Source: Chryseobacterium gleum (GTDB lineage: Bacteria > Bacteroidota > Bacteroidia > Flavobacteriales_D > Sanyastnellaceae). From it: a stretch of 9,907 bases of DNA. Position 1 is the stretch's first letter; each line of letters starts with the position of its first letter. This document shows positions 6,389-9,907 of the stretch, piece by piece. Position numbers and translations under genes: made by a program. The stretch spans positions 1 through 9,907 of the forward strand of contig CAMDFE010000040.1 of NCBI GenBank assembly GCA_945897395.1. The letters run 5' to 3'. The notes beneath the pieces were generated by a model. That model saw nothing but the letters and a program-made list of their open reading frames with translations. It made no database searches and had not been told where the DNA came from.

Positions 6389-9300
6389 TTACATGTTTCG
6401 TCTATACTGTCCGCCAACATTGAATAGGGTAGAAGTAATTTGTCCTAGGGAACAATACTTCACCGACTCCATTAATCGCTCAAACAAGTTCCCTTGAGTG
6501 ATTGCAATTTTTTGAAGCTCACTTAATTCTACTTTAGCTTTTGCTTCGAATGCTTTCTGAAGACTCGAAACCGTTTGAATTTGAAATTCTTTTTCTTCTT
6601 CCGTCGCGCGAATAATTTCTTTTGGAAGAATAGTCGGAGACCCTTTTGAAGACAAGAAGGTGTTCACTCCAATAATTGGGAATTCACCTGTGTGCTTCAA
6701 GGTCTCGTAATACAAACTTTCTTCTTGAATCTTTCCGCGCTGATACATGGTCTCCATGGCACCAAGAACTCCGCCACGTTCTGTGATTCTGTCGAATTCG
6801 ACCAACACGGCATCTTCAACCAACTCAGTAAGTTCTTCAATAATGAATGAACCTTGAATCGGATTTTCGTTTTTCGTTAAGCCCAATTCGCGGTTAATGA
6901 TCAATTGAATGGCCATTGCTCTACGAACACTTTCTTCGGTCGGAGTGGTTATAGCCTCGTCGTATGCATTCGTATGTAAACTGTTGCAATTGTCATAGAT
7001 AGCATACAAGGCTTGAAGCGTAGTGCGAATGTCGTTGAAGTCAATTTCTTGCGCGTGCAAACTTCTTCCTGATGTTTGAATGTGGTATTTCAACATCTGA
7101 GCACGAGCGTTTGCACCATATTTCTTCGCCATAGCTTTCGACCAAATGCGACGAGCCACACGTCCGATTACAGCATACTCCGGATCAATTCCGTTGCTGA
7201 AGAAGAACGACAAGTTCGGTCCGAACTCGTTAATGTCCATTCCTCTGCTCAAGTAATATTCAACGTAGGTGAATCCGTTCGCAAGTGTAAAGGCTAATTG
7301 AGTAATCGGATTGGCTCCGGCTTCAGCAATGTGATAACCTGAAATAGATACGCTGTAGAAATTTCTTACTTTATGTTGAATGAAATACGACTGCACGTCG
7401 CCCATTAAGCGCAATGCGAACTCTGTCGAGAAGATGCACGTGTTCTGCGCTTGGTCTTCTTTCAATATATCTGCTTGAACAGTACCGCGAACAACGCTTA
7501 AGGTTTCAACTTTAATTTTTTCGTAAACGGAAGCTTCTAAAACTTCGTCGCCAGTGCAACCGAGTAACATTAATCCAAGACCGCTGTTTCCTTCGGGAAG
7601 AGGACCTTGGTAGCTTGGACGGGTTAATCCATTTGCTTCCCACTTTGATTTCAGAACCTTTTCAACTTTCGCTTCTAATTTGTTATCACGAATGTATTTT
7701 TCGCACGCTTGATCAATGGCTGCATTCATGAAGAAGGCGAGGAGCATGGGCGCGGGACCGTTGATGGTCATGGAAACCGAAGTCTTCGGATCAGACAAGT
7801 CGAATCCGCTGTATAATTTTTTCGCGTCGTCTAAGCAGCAAATGCTCACGCCCGCGTTTCCTACTTTACCGAAAATATCTGGACGATACCCCGGATCGTT
7901 TCCATATAAAGTAACGCTGTCAAAAGCTGTAGACAAGCGTTTTGCAGGCATGCCCAAACTCACGTAGTGGAAGCGACGGTTGGTTCTTTCCGGTCCGCCC
8001 TCACCAGCGAACATACGCGTTGGATCTTCTCCTTCTCGTTTGAACGGGAAGAGTCCAGCAGTATATGGAAATTCTCCAGGAACATTTTCTTGAAGTGACC
8101 ACTTCACAATATCTCCCCACGATTTGTATTTCGGAAGAGCTACTTTCGGAATGCGTGAATGTGAAAGCGATCGGGTAGAGGCTTCCATTTGAATTTCTTT
8201 GTCGCGCACTTTGAAGGTGAAGATGTCTCCGCTGTATGAAGCTTTCTTCGCTTCCCAGTTTTGAAGCAGGTTCCACAAGTGTGGATCGAAATCCATTTTA
8301 ATTCGGTCGAACGAAGCTTCCAAATGTTTAATGGAAATTTTATTGTTCTCGTTGCTCTCTCCTTCGCGAAGCGCATTCAGCGCGATGCTTAGTCCGTATA
8401 ATTTTTCTGCGATCTCTGACTGCTTGTTCACCCAGGCGTCGTATGCACGATTTGTTTCAGCAATTTCAGAGAGGTAGCGCGTTCTGTTTGGTGGAATAAT
8501 GTAGACCTTCTCGCTTTTCTCGGCGGTTAATTCAAACGTTGTTTGAAATTTAGCTTGTGTCTTTTCATTCAGCTTGTCAATGATCATGCGGAACAAGCTA
8601 TTCGTCCCGGGGTCATTGAATTGCGAAGCGATAGTCCCAACCACCGGAAGGCTGTCTTCTGGCGCATCCCACATTTGGTGGTTGCGAATGTATTGCTTGC
8701 GCACATCGCGAAGCGCATCTAACGCACCGCGTTTGTCGAACTTGTTAATCGCAACCACATCGGCGAAATCGAGCATGTCGATCTTCTCCAATTGACTGGC
8801 TGCGCCGAATTCCGGAGTCATAATGTACAATGCTACATCGCTGTGATCCATGATCTCCGTATCGCTTTGCCCAATGCCGCTCGTCTCTAAAATAATTAGA
8901 TCGAATCCGGCAACTTTCAACACGTTAACGGCTTCGGCTACGTGCTTGGAAAGCGCCAAGTTACTTTGACGTGTTGCAAGCGATCGCATGTACACGCGGT
9001 CGTTTTTAATGGCGTTCATTCTTATGCGATCGCCTAGTAATGCACCGCCGGTCTTTCTTTTCGAAGGGTCAACGGATATAATGCCGATGTGCTGATCAGG
9101 AAAATCTAAAAGGAAGCGTCGAACGAGTTCGTCGACCATACTTGATTTTCCTGAGCCTCCCGTTCCGGTAATTCCTAAAACAGGCGTTTTAGATTGCTTC
9201 GCTTGTTCAGGAAGCTCAGCAATGAATGCGCTGTGCTCTTCAGGGAAATTCTCAGCTGCGGAGATAACTTGAGCAAGGCATGCGTCTTTTTTAGAAGCAA

Positions 9301-9772
9301 CTTCTTCAAGTGAATAGTTCAATGTTTTTCCTGTTGGAAAATCGCAACGCTCTACCAAATCGTTAATCATGCCCTGAAGCCCCATGGCGCGTCCGTCATC
9401 TGGATGATAAATTCGAGTTATGCCATAATCTTGTAATTCTACAATTTCTTGCGGAAGAATAGTCCCACCGCCGCCACCAAAGATCTTAATGTGCCCACAG
9501 CCTGTTTCCTTCAATAAATCAAACATGTATTTGAAATATTCCGTGTGACCTCCTTGGTAGCTGGTCATGGCAATGGCTTGCGCATCTTCTTGAATGGCAG
9601 TGTTCACAACCTCCTCAACACTTCTGTCGTGACCCAAGTGAATGACTTCACATCCGGTAGACTGAATAATTCTTCGCATGATGTTAATGGCAGCATCATG
9701 TCCGTCGAAAAGCGACGCTGCGGTTACAATACGAATCTTGTTTTTTGGGATATATGGAATGGCTTCTTGCAT
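6389..9772 (-). CDS. icmF: Fused isobutyryl-CoA mutase (B12-binding, MeaB-like G protein and mutase domains)
   Basis: IcmF interconverts isobutyryl-CoA and n-butyryl-CoA with adenosylcobalamin. The 1127 residues hold, in order, a B12-binding domain (about 13-145, with DGHDAAI at 23-29 whose His25 ligates cobalt, and SYQGGH at 71-76), a MeaB-type GTPase chaperone (about 197-430, P-loop GTGGSGKSS at 203-211, ETSGIGQSD at 296-304, NKFD at 343-346) and the TIM-barrel mutase domain (about 530 to the end). The active-site region FPYTAGLFPFKRE (568-580) followed by GEGGPERTNRRFHY (590-603) is IcmF-like rather than the YPGQYPF-type motif of methylmalonyl-CoA mutase. The domain order (B12 domain first, G protein in the middle) is diagnostic of IcmF. 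Related fused mutases act on pivalyl- or isovaleryl-CoA, so the exact substrate is inferred. The ATG at 9770-9772 has no Shine-Dalgarno site, which is usual in this phylum. It heads the operon icmF-xth-J-domain gene. Confidence 0.95.
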   Translation of the reverse strand: MQEAIPYIPKNKIRIVTAASLFDGHDAAINIMRRIIQSTGCEVIHLGHDRSVEEVVNTAIQEDAQAIAMTSYQGGHTEYFKYMFDLLKETGCGHIKIFGGGGGTILPQEIVELQDYGITRIYHPDDGRAMGLQGMINDLVERCDFPTGKTLNYSLEEVASKKDACLAQVISAAENFPEEHSAFIAELPEQAKQSKTPVLGITGTGGSGKSSMVDELVRRFLLDFPDQHIGIISVDPSKRKTGGALLGDRIRMNAIKNDRVYMRSLATRQSNLALSKHVAEAVNVLKVAGFDLIILETSGIGQSDTEIMDHSDVALYIMTPEFGAASQLEKIDMLDFADVVAINKFDKRGALDALRDVRKQYIRNHQMWDAPEDSLPVVGTIASQFNDPGTNSLFRMIIDKLNEKTQAKFQTTFELTAEKSEKVYIIPPNRTRYLSEIAETNRAYDAWVNKQSEIAEKLYGLSIALNALREGESNENNKISIKHLEASFDRIKMDFDPHLWNLLQNWEAKKASYSGDIFTFKVRDKEIQMEASTRSLSHSRIPKVALPKYKSWGDIVKWSLQENVPGEFPYTAGLFPFKREGEDPTRMFAGEGGPERTNRRFHYVSLGMPAKRLSTAFDSVTLYGNDPGYRPDIFGKVGNAGVSICCLDDAKKLYSGFDLSDPKTSVSMTINGPAPMLLAFFMNAAIDQACEKYIRDNKLEAKVEKVLKSKWEANGLTRPSYQGPLPEGNSGLGLMLLGCTGDEVLEASVYEKIKVETLSVVRGTVQADILKEDQAQNTCIFSTEFALRLMGDVQSYFIQHKVRNFYSVSISGYHIAEAGANPITQLAFTLANGFTYVEYYLSRGMDINEFGPNLSFFFSNGIDPEYAVIGRVARRIWSKAMAKKYGANARAQMLKYHIQTSGRSLHAQEIDFNDIRTTLQALYAIYDNCNSLHTNAYDEAITTPTEESVRRAMAIQLIINRELGLTKNENPIQGSFIIEELTELVEDAVLVEFDRITERGGVLGAMETMYQRGKIQEESLYYETLKHTGEFPIIGVNTFLSSKGSPTILPKEIIRATEEEKEFQIQTVSSLQKAFEAKAKVELSELQKIAITQGNLFERLMESVKYCSLGQITSTLFNVGGQYRRNM

Positions 9773-9907
9773 AGTTCGAGTATAGTTTTGCGAATTTACG
9801 AATTGCGCAGTGAAAACTTAGATTTTCTCAAGGGTTATCTTGAGTTACGGAATTGTTAAGGTGTTAAAGATAGATTCACCTTTATTTAACGCTGTCGAAA
9901 TGTAGTT
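9773..9907 (-). promoter_or_regulatory. Upstream region of icmF with two small inverted repeats
   Basis: These 135 bases precede the icmF start and should hold the operon promoter. I see no clean Bacteroidota promoter (TTTG about 19 bases before TAnnTTTG), only one-mismatch candidates for the -7 element such as TAAATTCG, TAAGTTTT and TATCTTTA. A perfect 6-base inverted repeat CTCAAG-GGTTAT-CTTGAG lies at 9827-9844 and could be an operator. A second repeat, AAGGTG...CACCTT (9858-9863 and 9877-9882), is followed by a T-rich stretch on the plus strand and could be part of a terminator for a gene beyond the edge. All of these are weak by eye. Confidence 0.3.

Noticed and set aside
9545..9859. Plus-strand open frame of 104 codons overlapping the icmF start
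   Set aside because: It is antisense to the conserved B12-binding domain, with no recognisable product; shadow frame.

Overview
The window looks like chromosomal DNA of a Bacteroidota bacterium, probably of the Flavobacteriales type. The reasons are a secreted protein with a short signal peptide ending in FGQ, the fused B12 mutase IcmF, an AT-leaning composition, and start codons mostly without clear Shine-Dalgarno sites. Every supported gene is on the minus strand, so transcription runs from high to low coordinates. No tRNA, rRNA, CRISPR array, transposase or integrase is visible.

Right part (about 4874-9907): a tightly packed row icmF - xth - TerB/J-domain gene, with 6 and 3 bases between genes. 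It encodes a 1127-residue IcmF-type acyl-CoA mutase fused to its G-protein chaperone, an exonuclease III, and a 247-residue DjlA-like co-chaperone. Hand-counted base composition here is about 46% GC.

Middle part (about 543-4873): a more AT-rich cassette (about 37% GC by hand count) that makes activated sulfate: cysC (APS kinase), cysD and cysN (ATP sulfurylase subunits), with a flavoprotein gene between cysD and cysN. The flavoprotein gene is broken by one in-frame TAA codon. The 110 bases before cysC are not an ordinary promoter region: they still encode the last ~35 residues of a polyprenyl-phosphate sugar phosphotransferase (WcaJ/PssY-like), cut off abruptly beside the stop codon of the J-domain gene. 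The cassette therefore appears to derive from an exopolysaccharide or capsule cluster, where PAPS would feed polysaccharide sulfotransferases. No sulfate-reduction genes are visible.

Left part: a second, diverged copy of the last ~160 bases of the J-domain gene lies at 379-542, in the same orientation, between the end of cysN and a secreted L-type lectin gene that runs off the left edge. The cassette is thus flanked by direct repeats of a gene 3' end, one repaired into an intact gene and the other left as a stump. Nearly all differences between the copies are synonymous. This is the footprint expected when foreign DNA enters at the 3' end of a gene and carries its own replacement 3' end. The most interesting system here is this recently acquired sulfate-activation island behind a housekeeping operon.
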